Below, piece after piece: positions 8,458 to 17,188 of a stretch of DNA of 34,162 bases. Made by a program: the position numbers and the translations under genes. Position 1 is the first letter of the stretch; the number at the start of each line of letters is the position of its first letter. This stretch comes from an uncultured Roseobacter sp. (GTDB taxonomy: Bacteria > Pseudomonadota > Alphaproteobacteria > Rhodobacterales > Rhodobacteraceae), in contig NZ_CANMDB010000020.1 of assembly GCF_947496515.1 (NCBI RefSeq), forward strand, positions 1 through 34,162, given 5' to 3'. The notes below the pieces were generated by a model. The model searched no databases. It was not told where the DNA came from and was given only the letters and a program-made list of their open reading frames with translations.

Positions 8458-9362
8458 GCACACGCGCCGGTTTTGTCGCGCTGATCGGGGAGCCCAACGC
8501 GGGCAAATCCACGCTGCTGAACCGCATGGTGGGCGCCAAGGTGTCCATCGTGACCCACAAGGTGCAGACGACCCGCGCCCGCATCCGCGGTGTGGCGATG
8601 GAAGGCGACAGCCAGATCGTCTTTGTGGACACACCGGGGCTCTTTCAGCCGCGCCGCAGGCTGGACCGGGCGATGGTCGCGGCTGCCTGGGGCGGTGCGG
8701 CGGATGCGGATGTGACCGTGCTGCTGGTAGAAGCCCAGAGGGGCGTCACCGAAGGGGTCGAACACATCCTGGAACGGCTGGGCGAGATCGGGGAAGGGCG
8801 GCGCGTGGCCCTCGCCATCAACAAGATTGACCGGGTCCAGTCGGAGGTTTTGCTGGGTCTTTCCAAGACGTTGAACGAGGCCTACCCCTTCGAGGAAACC
8901 TTCATGATCTCCGCGGAACGGGGCCACGGTGTGGAGAGCTTGCGCCTCTGGCTTGCGGGCGCGCTGCCAGAGGGCCCGTGGCTCTACCCCGAGGATCAGA
9001 TCGCCGATCTGCCCATGCGCATGATCGCCGCGGAGATGACGCGCGAGAAGCTGACGCTGCGCCTGCATCAGGAACTGCCCTACCAGCTGACCGTCGAGAC
9101 CGAAAGCTGGGAGGAGCGCAAGGACGGCTCCGCCCGGATCGACCAGCTGATCTATGTGGTGCGCGACGGGCACAAGGGCATCGTGCTGGGCCACAAGGGT
9201 GAGACGATCAAGGCCGTCTCGCAGGCCGCGCGGGCCGAGCTGGAGACGTTTCTGGGCCGCCGGGTGCATCTGTTTCTGCAGGTCAAGGTCCGCTCCAACT
9301 GGCTGGAAGAGGCCGAGCGCTACAGCCAGATGGGCCTGGAGTTCAAGGACGGCGACGCGTGA
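8454..9362 (+). CDS. era: GTPase Era
   Basis: A 302-residue essential GTPase that binds the 3' end of 16S rRNA and helps mature the 30S subunit. The nucleotide-binding motifs are GEPNAGKST (G1, residues 12-20), DTPG (G3, near 59-62) and NKID (G4, near 128). The effector segment is [11 protein letters not shown]. The C-terminal KH domain contains the RNA-binding [15 protein letters not shown]. The frame is open 64 codons upstream inside rnc, but the ATG at 8454 is the family start and overlaps the rnc stop by four bases. Confidence 0.97.
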   Translation: MSTRAGFVALIGEPNAGKSTLLNRMVGAKVSIVTHKVQTTRARIRGVAMEGDSQIVFVDTPGLFQPRRRLDRAMVAAAWGGAADADVTVLLVEAQRGVTEGVEHILERLGEIGEGRRVALAINKIDRVQSEVLLGLSKTLNEAYPFEETFMISAERGHGVESLRLWLAGALPEGPWLYPEDQIADLPMRMIAAEMTREKLTLRLHQELPYQLTVETESWEERKDGSARIDQLIYVVRDGHKGIVLGHKGETIKAVSQAARAELETFLGRRVHLFLQVKVRSNWLEEAERYSQMGLEFKDGDA

Positions 9363-9396
9363 CCCGCCACGTACTGCAGACCGCGGGGGAACCGGC

Positions 9397-9726
9397 GTGA
9401 CCCGGCTGACGGCACGGTTCTGGATCGACGCTTATCTGACGCGGCTGAGCGGTAAGCTGATCCCGGCCTATGTGGTGGCCCATGGCGATGATGACGCGGG
9501 CAGTATCGTGATCAAACTCAACCGGCTGGACGGTCAGGCGACCCTCTACCACCGCACCTTTGACCTGACCGAGGACACGCGCCGCTGGACCATTCTGGAG
9601 CAGGGGGCCGAAGCGGAAGTGGACGCCAGCATCATGCGTCAGCGGTCGCGGGACCCCGATCTCTGGGTGATTGAGGTAGAAGACCGCGCGGGCCGCCATT
9701 TGCTGGACCAGTCGGGGTTGGAGTAG
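9397..9726 (+). CDS. DUF1491 family protein
   Basis: A 109-residue protein of the DUF1491 family, found almost only in alphaproteobacteria and of unknown function. The start [17 protein letters not shown], the middle segment [19 protein letters not shown] and the C-terminal [20 protein letters not shown] are the recognisable parts. The GTG at 9397 is preceded by GGGGGAA, supporting this start over the longer open frame. It is soluble, with no signal peptide. It lies 34 bases after era and 4 bases before recO, so it belongs to this operon. Confidence 0.87.
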   Translation: MTRLTARFWIDAYLTRLSGKLIPAYVVAHGDDDAGSIVIKLNRLDGQATLYHRTFDLTEDTRRWTILEQGAEAEVDASIMRQRSRDPDLWVIEVEDRAGRHLLDQSGLE

Positions 9727-9730
9727 ACCC

Positions 9731-10456
9731 ATGGATTGGCGCGACGAGGGGATCCTGCTCAACACCCGGCGCCACGGTGAAACTGCTGCGATCATTGAGG
9801 TTTTCACGCCGGAGCATGGCCGTCACAGCGGTGTGGTCCGGGGTGGTGCCAGCCGCAAGATCGCCCCTTTTCTGCAACCCGGCGCACAGCTGGACCTGAC
9901 CTGGCGCGCCCGGCTCGAAGACCATATCGGCAGCTTTCAGGTGGAGCCCTTGCGCAGCCGGGCGGCGGCTGCCCTGGGGGACCGGCTGGCGCTGGCGGGG
10001 CTGAACGCGGTGACAGCGCTTCTGGGCTTTTGCCTGCCCGAGCGGGAGGCGCACCAGCGGCTCTACGCCAGGACAGAACAGCTGCTGGACCTTCTGGATC
10101 AGACGACACTCTGGCCGCTGGCGTACCTGCGGTGGGAATTGGCGCTGCTGGAGGAGATGGGCTATGCGCTGGCGCTGGACCGCTGCGCTGTGACGGGAAC
10201 GCAGGAGGATTTGGCCTATGTCTCGCCCAAAACGGGGCGCGCGGTGTCGCGGGCGGCGGCGGGCGAGTGGGCTGCGCGGTTGCTGCCGCTGCCGGATGTG
10301 CTGCGCGGGCAAGGCGCGGGCGCGGATGCGGAGGTCGCGGAGGGGCTGCGCACCACCGGGCATTTTCTGACCCACCATCTGGCACAGGATCTGGGCAACA
10401 CGCCTCTGCCTGCCGCACGCGCCCGGTTTGTAGAGGCCTTTAACCGCCGGCTGTGA
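9731..10456 (+). CDS. recO: DNA repair protein RecO
   Basis: A 241-residue protein of the RecFOR recombination mediator, which loads RecA onto SSB-coated single strands. The N-terminal OB-fold is recognisable in [20 protein letters not shown] and [14 protein letters not shown], followed by the helical C-terminal domain. Only one Cys (DRCAVTG) is present where some RecO proteins carry a four-Cys zinc site, so zinc binding is unlikely. It follows DUF1491 with four bases between. The 3' end overlaps the convergent META-domain gene by 17 bases. Confidence 0.95.
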   Translation: MDWRDEGILLNTRRHGETAAIIEVFTPEHGRHSGVVRGGASRKIAPFLQPGAQLDLTWRARLEDHIGSFQVEPLRSRAAAALGDRLALAGLNAVTALLGFCLPEREAHQRLYARTEQLLDLLDQTTLWPLAYLRWELALLEEMGYALALDRCAVTGTQEDLAYVSPKTGRAVSRAAAGEWAARLLPLPDVLRGQGAGADAEVAEGLRTTGHFLTHHLAQDLGNTPLPAARARFVEAFNRRL

Positions 10457-10847
10457 ACACCATGTTGCGGCCCTCGGGTGTCGACAGGATCAGGGTATCG
10501 CCCAGCACTTCCGACAGGCTCATGGCTTTGAGGGTGGTGAAATACCTGGTCTCCTCCGCTAGCGCAGGGCAAGCGCGCCGTGTCGCGGTGATCTGCGTGA
10601 CCTCGAACCACGGGTAGGGGACGGTCATGGGGGCCTGGTAGCTGTTGCAGGGTGCGTCGCCCGACAGACGCCCCGGTTCCGGGAAGCGCAGAGTGGCGGA
10701 GAACGTCACGGGCTGGTCATCGATCTCCTGCAATTGCCATACCTTGTCGGCCGCGCCATAGGCGTTCACTGTTTCATCCCGTTGGCATGCGCTGGTCACC
10801 GCCAACACGACCAGAAGCGCGCCGCAAAGCACCTGTGCCCGCCTCAT
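10440..10847 (-). CDS. META domain-containing putative lipoprotein
   Basis: A 135-residue exported protein with a META (HslJ-like) domain. The N-terminus [21 protein letters not shown] is a signal peptide ending at Cys21. The residue at -3 is Thr, so the lipobox is weaker than consensus but lipidation remains plausible. The domain motifs are [24 protein letters not shown] and TRRACP. META domains occur in heat-inducible or envelope-associated proteins; no precise function is known. The start overlaps the stop of the upstream TetR gene by four bases, so the two form an operon. Confidence 0.8.
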   Translation of the reverse strand: MRRAQVLCGALLVVLAVTSACQRDETVNAYGAADKVWQLQEIDDQPVTFSATLRFPEPGRLSGDAPCNSYQAPMTVPYPWFEVTQITATRRACPALAEETRYFTTLKAMSLSEVLGDTLILSTPEGRNMVFTAGG

Positions 10848-11365
10848 TTTAGCGCCAACACCATGTCGATCATCGTGCCAAAGGCATCCTGCGGGTCCGT
10901 CGTACCCTGCACCTGCGGCAAACCGATGAGAGCGGCCAGACAGCCTTGGGCGAAATCAGGGTTGCCGACGCCCAGATGCGCGAGCAGATTTCCGATGTAG
11001 GTCAGCCGCTCGCCGTCCACATCGGCGAGCGCTGCTGCGACGTGGGGCGAGGTCTGCGCCCAGCTTCGAAAGGCGGGGTCTTCGCTGTCCTGCAGCATCG
11101 TCTGTCCGAAGCGGCGCAGCCGGTCCTCGGCGGTGCCGGTGTCCTCAAGTGCAGTGGCGAGGCGCAACAGCGCGCGCGACTGCCAGTCTCTCAGCACCGC
11201 TTCGTGCAGGGCCGGGACATCCTTGAAATGCCAGTAAAACGAGCCCTTCGTGGCCTTGAGCTCCCGGGCGAGCGGTTCCGCCGCCAGGGCCGCAGGGCCC
11301 GTCGCCACCAGTGCGCGGAGCCCGGCGTCTATCCATTTCTGCCGTGTGAGTCGTTGCGTTGCCAT
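10844..11365 (-). CDS. TetR/AcrR family transcriptional regulator
   Basis: A 173-residue regulator. The N-terminal helix-turn-helix is clear: LTRQKWIDAGLRAL, then EPLARELKATKGSFYWHFKD at about residues 30-49, where GSFYWHF is the recognition-helix signature of the family. The C-terminal ligand-binding domain has no recognisable specificity. It is 95 bases from the methylsuccinyl-CoA dehydrogenase stop and translationally coupled to the META lipoprotein. Its targets may include its own operon, but no clear operator was found. Confidence 0.92.
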   Translation of the reverse strand: MATQRLTRQKWIDAGLRALVATGPAALAAEPLARELKATKGSFYWHFKDVPALHEAVLRDWQSRALLRLATALEDTGTAEDRLRRFGQTMLQDSEDPAFRSWAQTSPHVAAALADVDGERLTYIGNLLAHLGVGNPDFAQGCLAALIGLPQVQGTTDPQDAFGTMIDMVLALK

Positions 11366-11460
11366 GCCTCAGCCATACGCAGCGGCATGGCATGCTGCAA
11401 GTGCGAAGGGCGCAACCGGGCCCGACCGGCGGAAGACCCCGCTTGGGCCGCGCTCCGGTG

Positions 11461-13146
11461 CTAGCTGAGCAGGCGGCGGGCGATGACCTGGGCCTGAATT
11501 TCTGCCGCACCTTCAAAGATGTTGAGGATCCGCGCATCGCAAAGCACGCGGCTGATTTTGTACTCCAGCGCAAAGCCATTGCCACCGTGGATCTGCAACC
11601 CGTTGTCCGCCGCGGCCCAAGCCACGCGCGCCCCGAGCAGCTTGGCCATCCCGGCTTCCACGTCGCAGCGGCGCCCCTGGTCCTTCTCGAAGGCGGAGAA
11701 ATAGGTGAGCTGGCGCGCTACCGTGATCTCCACCGCCATCATGGCCAGTTTAGAGGCGACACGGGGGAATTCGATCAGCGCCTTGCCGAACTGCTTGCGG
11801 TCCTGCGCGTATTGCATCGACAGATCGAGCGCGGATTGCGCCACGCCCACCGCGCGGGCGGCGGTCTGGATGCGGGCACTCTCGAAGGTTTCCATCAACT
11901 GCTTGAAGCCCTTGCCTTCCTCGCCGCCCAGCAGGTTCTCGCCCTTGACGTGGAAGTTGTCGAAGGCCAGTTCGTATTCCTTCATACCGCGGTATCCCAG
12001 CACCTCGATCTCGCCGCCGGTCATGCCGTCGGTGGGGAAGGGGGCGTCGTCGGTGCCGGGCGTCTTTTCTGCCAGGAACATGGACAGGCCCTTGTAATTG
12101 CTCGTCTCGGGGTCGGTCCGGGCGAGCAGGGTCATCACCTGCGTTCGGGTCGCGTGGGTGATCCATGTCTTGTTGCCGGTGATGCGGTAGTCGTCCCCGT
12201 CCTTGACCGCGCGGGTGCGCAGGCTGCCAAGGTCAGAGCCGGTGTTGGGTTCGGTAAAGACGGCTGTTGGCAGCGTCTCTGCCGAGGCGAGCCGCGGCAG
12301 CCATTTCTGCTTTTGCTCTTCTGTTCCGCCCGCGATAATCAGCTCCGCCGCGATCTCGGAGCGTGTGCCAAGCGAGCCTACACCGATATACCCGCGCGAC
12401 AGCTCTTCCGAGACAACGCACATGGAGGCCTTGGATAGTCCGAAGCCACCGTATTCCTCCGGGATCGTCAGACCAAAGACGCCCATTTCGGCCAGCTCCT
12501 CGATCACCTCCATCGGGATCAACTCGTCCTTGAGGTGCCAGTCATGGGCATGGGGTTCGATCTTCTCCACCGAGTAGCGGCGGAACTGGTCGCGGATCAT
12601 CTCCAACTCGTCATCCAGACCAGAGGCACCGGTGATCACATTGGCCGAATGCTCCTGCATCAGGGCCACCAGTTGCACCCGGGCTTCCTGCGTGTTGCCG
12701 TGCTGGGTCAGGGTCATCACGTCGGGTGTCATCAACGCGCGCATCTCGGATTGTTCCAGCCCGAGGTCCTGCAACCGCAGCACCTCGCCCTGGTTCATCT
12801 GGATGCCGCCATAGATCTGCCAGAGATATTCTCCAAAGGCGATCTGGTGGATCAGCTGCTCCGTCTCACCGAAGACACCCTCGCCCTGCAGCTTCTCTGC
12901 CCAGGCCTGCATCTGCCGCAAGGATTGCGCATAGGTGGCCAGCCATGCGAGGCCATGCGCCGCGGTCTGATGAACTTCAACGAGGGCACTGGACACGCGA
13001 TCACCATCGCTCACCAACGCCCGAACCCTTGCGGTTGCCGTCTCAAGCAAGCGATCGACCGCGGGTACCGCTGCACCTGTGAGCGCCAGCAGATCGTCCA
13101 ACAGTACCGGTGTGAGACCCGATGAGGTCTGTCCGTCATGAGCCAT
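11461..13146 (-). CDS. mcd: (2S)-Methylsuccinyl-CoA dehydrogenase
   Basis: A 561-residue acyl-CoA dehydrogenase with an N-terminal extension of about 150 residues before the standard fold. This architecture and the overall sequence match Mcd of the ethylmalonyl-CoA pathway, which oxidises (2S)-methylsuccinyl-CoA to mesaconyl-CoA with FAD and electron-transfer flavoprotein. The core shows EEYGGFGLSKASMCVVSEEL, the FAD-contacting TEPNTGSDLGSLRT, KTWITHATR, and the C-terminal DARILNIFEGAAEIQ. The Glu of FEG (about residue 545) is in the catalytic-base position of short-chain enzymes. AAGGAT lies before the ATG. The genes for ETF, its likely electron acceptor, lie about 12 kb away in this window. 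Assignment as Mcd over a general acyl-CoA dehydrogenase rests on the extension and length. Confidence 0.88.
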   Translation of the reverse strand: MAHDGQTSSGLTPVLLDDLLALTGAAVPAVDRLLETATARVRALVSDGDRVSSALVEVHQTAAHGLAWLATYAQSLRQMQAWAEKLQGEGVFGETEQLIHQIAFGEYLWQIYGGIQMNQGEVLRLQDLGLEQSEMRALMTPDVMTLTQHGNTQEARVQLVALMQEHSANVITGASGLDDELEMIRDQFRRYSVEKIEPHAHDWHLKDELIPMEVIEELAEMGVFGLTIPEEYGGFGLSKASMCVVSEELSRGYIGVGSLGTRSEIAAELIIAGGTEEQKQKWLPRLASAETLPTAVFTEPNTGSDLGSLRTRAVKDGDDYRITGNKTWITHATRTQVMTLLARTDPETSNYKGLSMFLAEKTPGTDDAPFPTDGMTGGEIEVLGYRGMKEYELAFDNFHVKGENLLGGEEGKGFKQLMETFESARIQTAARAVGVAQSALDLSMQYAQDRKQFGKALIEFPRVASKLAMMAVEITVARQLTYFSAFEKDQGRRCDVEAGMAKLLGARVAWAAADNGLQIHGGNGFALEYKISRVLCDARILNIFEGAAEIQAQVIARRLLS

Positions 13147-13304
13147 GGTGCCATCCTTCGCTGTGTCGGGCCGGGTCTACGGCTTTCGCAGGTGCAGCGC
13201 AACAAAAATACCGCAGTGCGGCAAAATAGAGCAGATAATTACGCGCCGATTTTGAGTGCGCTGCTTTCTGCCCGGTTGAATGTAGCCTGCCGTGCCGCCC
13301 AAGA

Positions 13305-13336
13305 CACAAAAAAGAGCGCCGCTTTCACGGCGCTCT
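13305..13336 (-). terminator. Rho-independent terminator of the XRE regulator gene
   Basis: AGAGCGCCG at 13313-13321 pairs perfectly with CGGCGCTCT at 13328-13336 around a six-base loop. On the minus strand the hairpin is followed by a run of T, the classical intrinsic terminator. It lies 43 bases downstream of the XRE stop and isolates that gene from mcd. Confidence 0.9.
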
Positions 13337-13378
13337 CCAGTCACGAACTCGTTAAATACTGGACTGGTTACGCGACAG

Positions 13379-13738
13379 TCAATTCTGCCGGGCGACCGTG
13401 ACGCCGGAGACGTCTTCAATAAATGTCACGATGCGCGACTTGATGGTGTCATCGCGAATCGCTGCAATAGCGTTGACGATCTCAAGACTGGGGTCTCTGC
13501 CATTGGCTTCTTCGGCGTCGGACTCCAGCCCCTCAAAAAAGTAGGATGTCGGCACATCCAGAATACGGGACAACTCATACAGCCGACTGGCGGCAACGCG
13601 ATTTGAACCGATTTCGTATTTCTGGATTTGCTGGAACGACAGATCGAGTTCGCGGGCAACGTCCGTTTGGGACAATCGCCGCATCGTGCGAATCTGCTTC
13701 AGCTTGCGACCAACATGAACATCAACGGGGTGAGACAT
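13379..13738 (-). CDS. XRE-family helix-turn-helix transcriptional regulator
   Basis: A 119-residue Cro/CI-type regulator. The helix-turn-helix spans about residues 9-62: VGRKLKQIRTMRRLSQTDVA, then ELDLSFQQIQKYEIGSNRV and LYELSRILDVPTSYFFEG. The QQIQKYE recognition helix is typical of an alphaproteobacterial subgroup whose members start MSHPVDVHVG. The C-terminal part (IVNAIAAIRDDTIKSRIVTFI) is probably a dimerisation helix. The gene is divergent from the LysR-like regulator across an AT-rich region holding an inverted repeat 17 bases upstream of its start, consistent with autoregulation (inference). It has its own terminator, so it is monocistronic. Confidence 0.93.
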   Translation of the reverse strand: MSHPVDVHVGRKLKQIRTMRRLSQTDVARELDLSFQQIQKYEIGSNRVAASRLYELSRILDVPTSYFFEGLESDAEEANGRDPSLEIVNAIAAIRDDTIKSRIVTFIEDVSGVTVARQN

Positions 13739-13754
13739 AACTAGTTAAACCTTT

Positions 13755-13774
13755 GATTGTGACTATGCACAATC
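13755..13774. promoter_or_regulatory. Candidate operator, perfect 7-6-7 inverted repeat
   Basis: GATTGTG (13755-13761) and CACAATC (13768-13774) are perfect complements separated by six bases, 17 bases upstream of the XRE start codon in the divergent promoter region. Size and place suit binding of an XRE or other dimeric regulator; the binder is inferred. Confidence 0.5.
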
Positions 13775-13844
13775 TTTCCGGGAATCACCGAATCATTCAA
13801 TTGCGTACCTTTTTCTTTTTTTCGATTAAAAATGTTCAGGCGAT

Positions 13845-13872
13845 GGGTGAAAAATATTGCATTAGTGGGTGA
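13845..13872 (+). promoter_or_regulatory. GGGTGA direct repeats before the LysR-like gene
   Basis: GGGTGA occurs at 13845-13850 and 13867-13872, 22 bases apart, which is about two helical turns, within AT-rich sequence just ahead of the LysR-like start. A regulatory role is possible but unproven. Confidence 0.3.
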
Positions 13873-13892
13873 TTTATTTACCATCAGAGTCG

Positions 13893-14822
13893 ATGAATCA
13901 AGTTGTGAAACTCAGCGACGCATCAAAAGCGGTGAAAAAGACCGCTGATTCTCATGGATTGCTCCATGAGATGATCCGCTCGTTCACGACATTGGCGCAG
14001 ACGCTCAATCTCAGCCACGCGGTCAAGCAGCTGGGCAGCACACGTCAAACGGTACGCAGACACATCACGCTGCTGGAAGAAGCCAAGGGCACGCCGCTCT
14101 TTGTGGTTGAGGACCGACAGTACCGGCTGACCGAGGCGGGCGAGCAATCCTTGCCCGAAGCGCTCGATATTTTGGCCCGTGGAAACGCCTGGCTGACAGG
14201 GACGCTGCGACATGTGGAGGGGCTGCAGCACCTCAGCAAAGTGTTGCCATCGGGGTGGAGCTTTTGGCAGCAGCAGCGCCCCATTAGCGAGATGTGGACC
14301 GCGGACCGGACGCTCCTGCGCGAGGTGATGAAAGCCTGGGCCTTGAGCGGTGGTGCGCTCGAACACGAGGCAATGCAGAAAGTTCGCCCTTATTTTATGG
14401 TGTTTCGCGACTCGCCGGCCGGTTGGATCTGCGTCGAGCTGGGCGATTCTTCCTCCTATGTGTCATGGTTCGGCTGGAGCAACGCGCGCAGCAGTATTGG
14501 CCGCGATCTCGGGAAAATGCCCGGCGGGGATGAGTTCGCGCGTCTGCTGGCGATGCCTTTCGACGAGATCCAGCGCACGCATAACATCAGGCTCGATCAC
14601 ATATTTACCCAGATCCAACGCGAAGAAGACGGGCCGATGGTGCCCATCAGCTACCAGCGTTTGTTGTTGGGAGGGCGGTTTCCCGACGGGACTTTCGCGC
14701 TCATTTCGATCGTGGACCGGACCCACGCGCTCCGGATTGACGGGCTGGACAGGAGCGAGATCGAGCGGATGCCAGCCGAGCTGATCATGGAATACGAGGA
14801 GAATGCGCTAAAACACGAGTAA
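13893..14822 (+). CDS. LysR-type DNA-binding regulator with a non-canonical C-terminal domain
   Basis: A protein of 309 residues from the ATG at 13893; a GTG at 13869 would add eight residues, and neither start has a strong ribosome site. Residues 27-82 form a LysR-type winged helix: IRSFTTLAQTLNLSHAVKQL, TRQTVRRHITLLEEAKGTPL and YRLTEAGEQSL. The region after about residue 118 does not resemble the periplasmic-binding-protein-like effector domain of LysR proteins. It has PYFMVFRDSPAGWICVELG, a segment around RSSIGRDLGKM, and SYQRLLLGGRFPDGTFALIS followed by VDRTHALRID, a pattern reminiscent of PAS-like sensors. The gene is 54 bases upstream of the GNAT-like gene in the same direction and likely controls or senses with it. 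The DNA-binding call is firm; the sensor type is a suggestion. Confidence 0.78.
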   Translation: MNQVVKLSDASKAVKKTADSHGLLHEMIRSFTTLAQTLNLSHAVKQLGSTRQTVRRHITLLEEAKGTPLFVVEDRQYRLTEAGEQSLPEALDILARGNAWLTGTLRHVEGLQHLSKVLPSGWSFWQQQRPISEMWTADRTLLREVMKAWALSGGALEHEAMQKVRPYFMVFRDSPAGWICVELGDSSSYVSWFGWSNARSSIGRDLGKMPGGDEFARLLAMPFDEIQRTHNIRLDHIFTQIQREEDGPMVPISYQRLLLGGRFPDGTFALISIVDRTHALRIDGLDRSEIERMPAELIMEYEENALKHE

Positions 14823-14839
14823 TACTGCCTTAATTGCGC

Positions 14840-14845
14840 TACAAT
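14840..14845 (+). promoter_or_regulatory. -10-like TACAAT before the GNAT-like gene
   Basis: TACAAT at 14840-14845 matches the sigma-70 -10 consensus at five of six positions, but no good -35 lies 16-18 bases upstream. This would suit an activator-dependent promoter; readthrough from the LysR-like gene is the alternative. Confidence 0.3.
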
Positions 14846-14876
14846 CGGGTTCAGACGCTGTGCACAGGAGAACCCG
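14846..14876 (+). promoter_or_regulatory. Stem-loop touching the start codon of the GNAT-like gene
   Basis: CGGGTTC (14846-14852) and GAACCCG (14870-14876) are perfect complements, and the second arm ends directly before the ATG at 14877. The AGGAG ribosome site (14866-14870) lies at the foot of the 17-base loop and partly in the stem. Folding could limit ribosome access. Confidence 0.5.
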
Positions 14877-15593
14877 ATGACAATTCATACCGCAAATAAC
14901 GACAGTTTCATTCTGGCGGCCAGTCTTGATTTGCTCAAGCAACATCGGATTTCGCTGCAAACCGGGTCGGATTTTGAGGAGTATCGAACGCTCTTGGAAC
15001 AGGGGCGGCCCGATCATGAATTAGGCGCGCCTTTCGACCCCCGGTTGCATAATCTCAACGCCAGCAACGCCGTCTGGGTGATCGGGCGCGACGAGGATGG
15101 CACCATCATGCATGCCCAGGCGCTGCGGATGCTGGACACCGGCGCGCTACCGCTCAGCGAGTATTTGCGGCGGCGGTTTCATGAATTCCCGCCCTCCGGT
15201 CTCGACATCGATTACGAGCGTTCGCGCTATCGCGCCGGACCGGGCGCGCACCGGATCCGGGGTCGTGTCTGCTATCACGGCGAGGTCTGGATGGGCGGCG
15301 CGCCCGGGAAGTACCGTGGCAGCGGCCTGTCCTGCGTGCTGGGGCGCTATGCGTTCCTGACTGCCATGCAGCTGTGGGCGCCGGACTATGTCATCGGCTT
15401 CATGCCGCGCCCGGTGGCCTTCAAAGGGTTTGCGGAACGGCAGGGCTACATGCACGCCGAACCGGGGTGCCTGCGCTGGTTCCTGCGCGGCGGGGACAAA
15501 CCGCTCGAAGGGTTCATGGTCTACATGAGCAACGAAGACATCCGCTTCGTCCTCGACATGCCGCTTTCGGAATTGATTGCTCAGGCCGCCTAA
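14877..15593 (+). CDS. GNAT-fold protein resembling acyl-homoserine-lactone / N-acyl amino acid synthases
   Basis: A 238-residue protein whose exact family I do not recognise. A strand pair [20 protein letters not shown] (residues 67-86), the sequence YERSRYR (113-119), a GNAT-type acyl-CoA/phosphopantetheine loop YRGSGL (146-151) and a GFAERQGY segment (184-191) follow the order of the GNAT fold. Arg84, Phe101, Glu114 and Arg117 recall the conserved Arg, Phe and Glu-x-x-Arg residues of LuxI-type autoinducer synthases. The conserved N-terminal Trp of LuxI proteins is not evident, so a true LuxI enzyme is not claimed. The start has AGGAG and lies at the foot of a stem-loop. The stop overlaps the convergent pckA stop by four bases. 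Possible roles are an N-acyl amino acid or amine synthase, or an ordinary acetyltransferase. Confidence 0.6.
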   Translation: MTIHTANNDSFILAASLDLLKQHRISLQTGSDFEEYRTLLEQGRPDHELGAPFDPRLHNLNASNAVWVIGRDEDGTIMHAQALRMLDTGALPLSEYLRRRFHEFPPSGLDIDYERSRYRAGPGAHRIRGRVCYHGEVWMGGAPGKYRGSGLSCVLGRYAFLTAMQLWAPDYVIGFMPRPVAFKGFAERQGYMHAEPGCLRWFLRGGDKPLEGFMVYMSNEDIRFVLDMPLSELIAQAA

Positions 15594-17188
15594 CTGATCG
15601 CGGCCGCCTTCACGTCGTCGTCGATGAACGGCAGGTATTGCTCAAAGTTGTCGGAGAACATCTTGACGAGCTTTGCCGCCTGCCGGTCGTAGGCCTCGGC
15701 ATCATCCCAGGTGCGGCGTGGATCCAGCAGGATGTTAGGCACACCTTTCACGTCGACGGGCACGTCGAAGCCGAAGTTTGGATCCTTGCGGAACGGCGCA
15801 TCGGCCAGCGAGCCGTCGAGCGCCGCAGTCAACAAGCCGCGCGTCGCCATGATCGGCATCCGGCTGCCAGTGCCATAGGCGCCCCCCGTCCAGCCAGTAT
15901 TCACCAGCCAGCAGGTCGCCCCGTGGGTCGCGATCTTTTCGCGCAGCAGGTTACCATAGACTTCGGGCCGCCGCGGCATGAACGGCGCGCCGAAACAGGT
16001 GGAAAACGTAGGCTCAGGCTCTGTCACGCCGCGTTCCGTGCCTGCCACCTTGGACGTGAAGCCCGACAGAAAATGATACATCGCCTGCGCGGGCGTCAGC
16101 CGTGAGATAGGCGGCAGCACGCCAAAAGCGTCGCAGGTCAGCATGATGATGTTCTTCGGGTGACCGCCCCGGGCGGAGGCCGACGCGTTCGAGATGTAAT
16201 GAAGCGGGTAGGCGCAGCGCATGTTGGCAGTCAGGCTGTCATCCTCGAAGTCGAGCTCCTTGGTCTCTTCGTCATAGATCATGTTTTCGATCACGGTGCC
16301 GAATTTCTCGGTCGTGGCGTAGATCTCGGGCTCGGCATCGGCACTCAGGCTGATGGTCTTGGCATAGCAACCGCCCTCGAAGTTGAAGGTGCCGGTGTCG
16401 GACCAGCCGTGCTCATCATCCCCAATCAGCGTGCGGGCCGGGTCTGCCGACAGCGTTGTCTTGCCGGTTCCTGACAGGCCAAAAAAGACAGCAGCGTCGA
16501 CCGGATTACCCACCGCGTGGTTGGCCGAGCAATGCATGGGCATGACGCCTTTTTCGGGCAGCAGATAGTTGAGCAGCGTAAAGACGGATTTCTTGTTCTC
16601 GCCAGCGTATTCCGTGCCGCCAATCAGGATCAGCCTTTTGTCAAAGTTCATCGCGATCACGGTGGTGGACCGACAGTTGTGTCGGGCGGGATCGGCTTGA
16701 AAGCTCGGGCAGTTGATCACCGTGAAATCAGCGAGGAAATCGTCCAGATCTTCGCGATCGGGCCGCCGCAGCATGTGCCGGATAAAGAGCCCGTGCCAGG
16801 CCAGCTCGGTGATCATACGAACGTTGATGGCGTGTTTGGGATCAGCACCGCCAATCAGATCCTGAACGAAGTATTCCTTTCCCTCCATATGCTTGAGCAT
16901 ATCGGTATAGAGCGCGTCAAACCCTTCGGGCGACATGGCGGCGTTGTTGTCCCACCAGATCGTATCCTCGACGCTCTCGGTTTTGACCACGTGTTTGTCC
17001 TTGGGAGACCGCCCGGTGAATTTTCCGGTCGTCGTCAGGAAAGCGCCCCCCTTGCCAAGATGCCCTTCGCCACGGGCGAGGGCGTGTTCGATCAGATCCG
17101 GTTCGATGAGGTTGTAATAGACTGTGCCCACGCCGTTGATCCCCTGATCATCGAGCGTGAAATTCGGGTTCACACGTCCATTCAACAT
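15590..17188 (-). CDS. pckA: Phosphoenolpyruvate carboxykinase (ATP)
   Basis: A 532-residue ATP-dependent PEP carboxykinase, which converts oxaloacetate and ATP to PEP, ADP and CO2 as the entry step of gluconeogenesis. The P-loop [13 protein letters not shown], the metal-binding region [11 protein letters not shown], the substrate-binding [10 protein letters not shown] and the C-terminal [15 protein letters not shown] are all intact. AAGGAGAA lies eight bases before the ATG at 17188. The gene is divergent from chvI, an arrangement also seen in rhizobia, so it may share regulation with this two-component system through the 304-base region between them. Length is normal. Confidence 0.98.
   Translation of the reverse strand: MLNGRVNPNFTLDDQGINGVGTVYYNLIEPDLIEHALARGEGHLGKGGAFLTTTGKFTGRSPKDKHVVKTESVEDTIWWDNNAAMSPEGFDALYTDMLKHMEGKEYFVQDLIGGADPKHAINVRMITELAWHGLFIRHMLRRPDREDLDDFLADFTVINCPSFQADPARHNCRSTTVIAMNFDKRLILIGGTEYAGENKKSVFTLLNYLLPEKGVMPMHCSANHAVGNPVDAAVFFGLSGTGKTTLSADPARTLIGDDEHGWSDTGTFNFEGGCYAKTISLSADAEPEIYATTEKFGTVIENMIYDEETKELDFEDDSLTANMRCAYPLHYISNASASARGGHPKNIIMLTCDAFGVLPPISRLTPAQAMYHFLSGFTSKVAGTERGVTEPEPTFSTCFGAPFMPRRPEVYGNLLREKIATHGATCWLVNTGWTGGAYGTGSRMPIMATRGLLTAALDGSLADAPFRKDPNFGFDVPVDVKGVPNILLDPRRTWDDAEAYDRQAAKLVKMFSDNFEQYLPFIDDDVKAAAIS

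Noticed and set aside
11359-12438. 359-codon + strand frame opposite mcd
   Set aside because: Low-complexity shadow frame; mcd motifs are complete on the other strand.
14877-15593. Naming the GNAT-like gene as luxI
   Set aside because: The N-terminal conserved Trp and the Asp pair of LuxI proteins are not evident; only part of the pattern matches.
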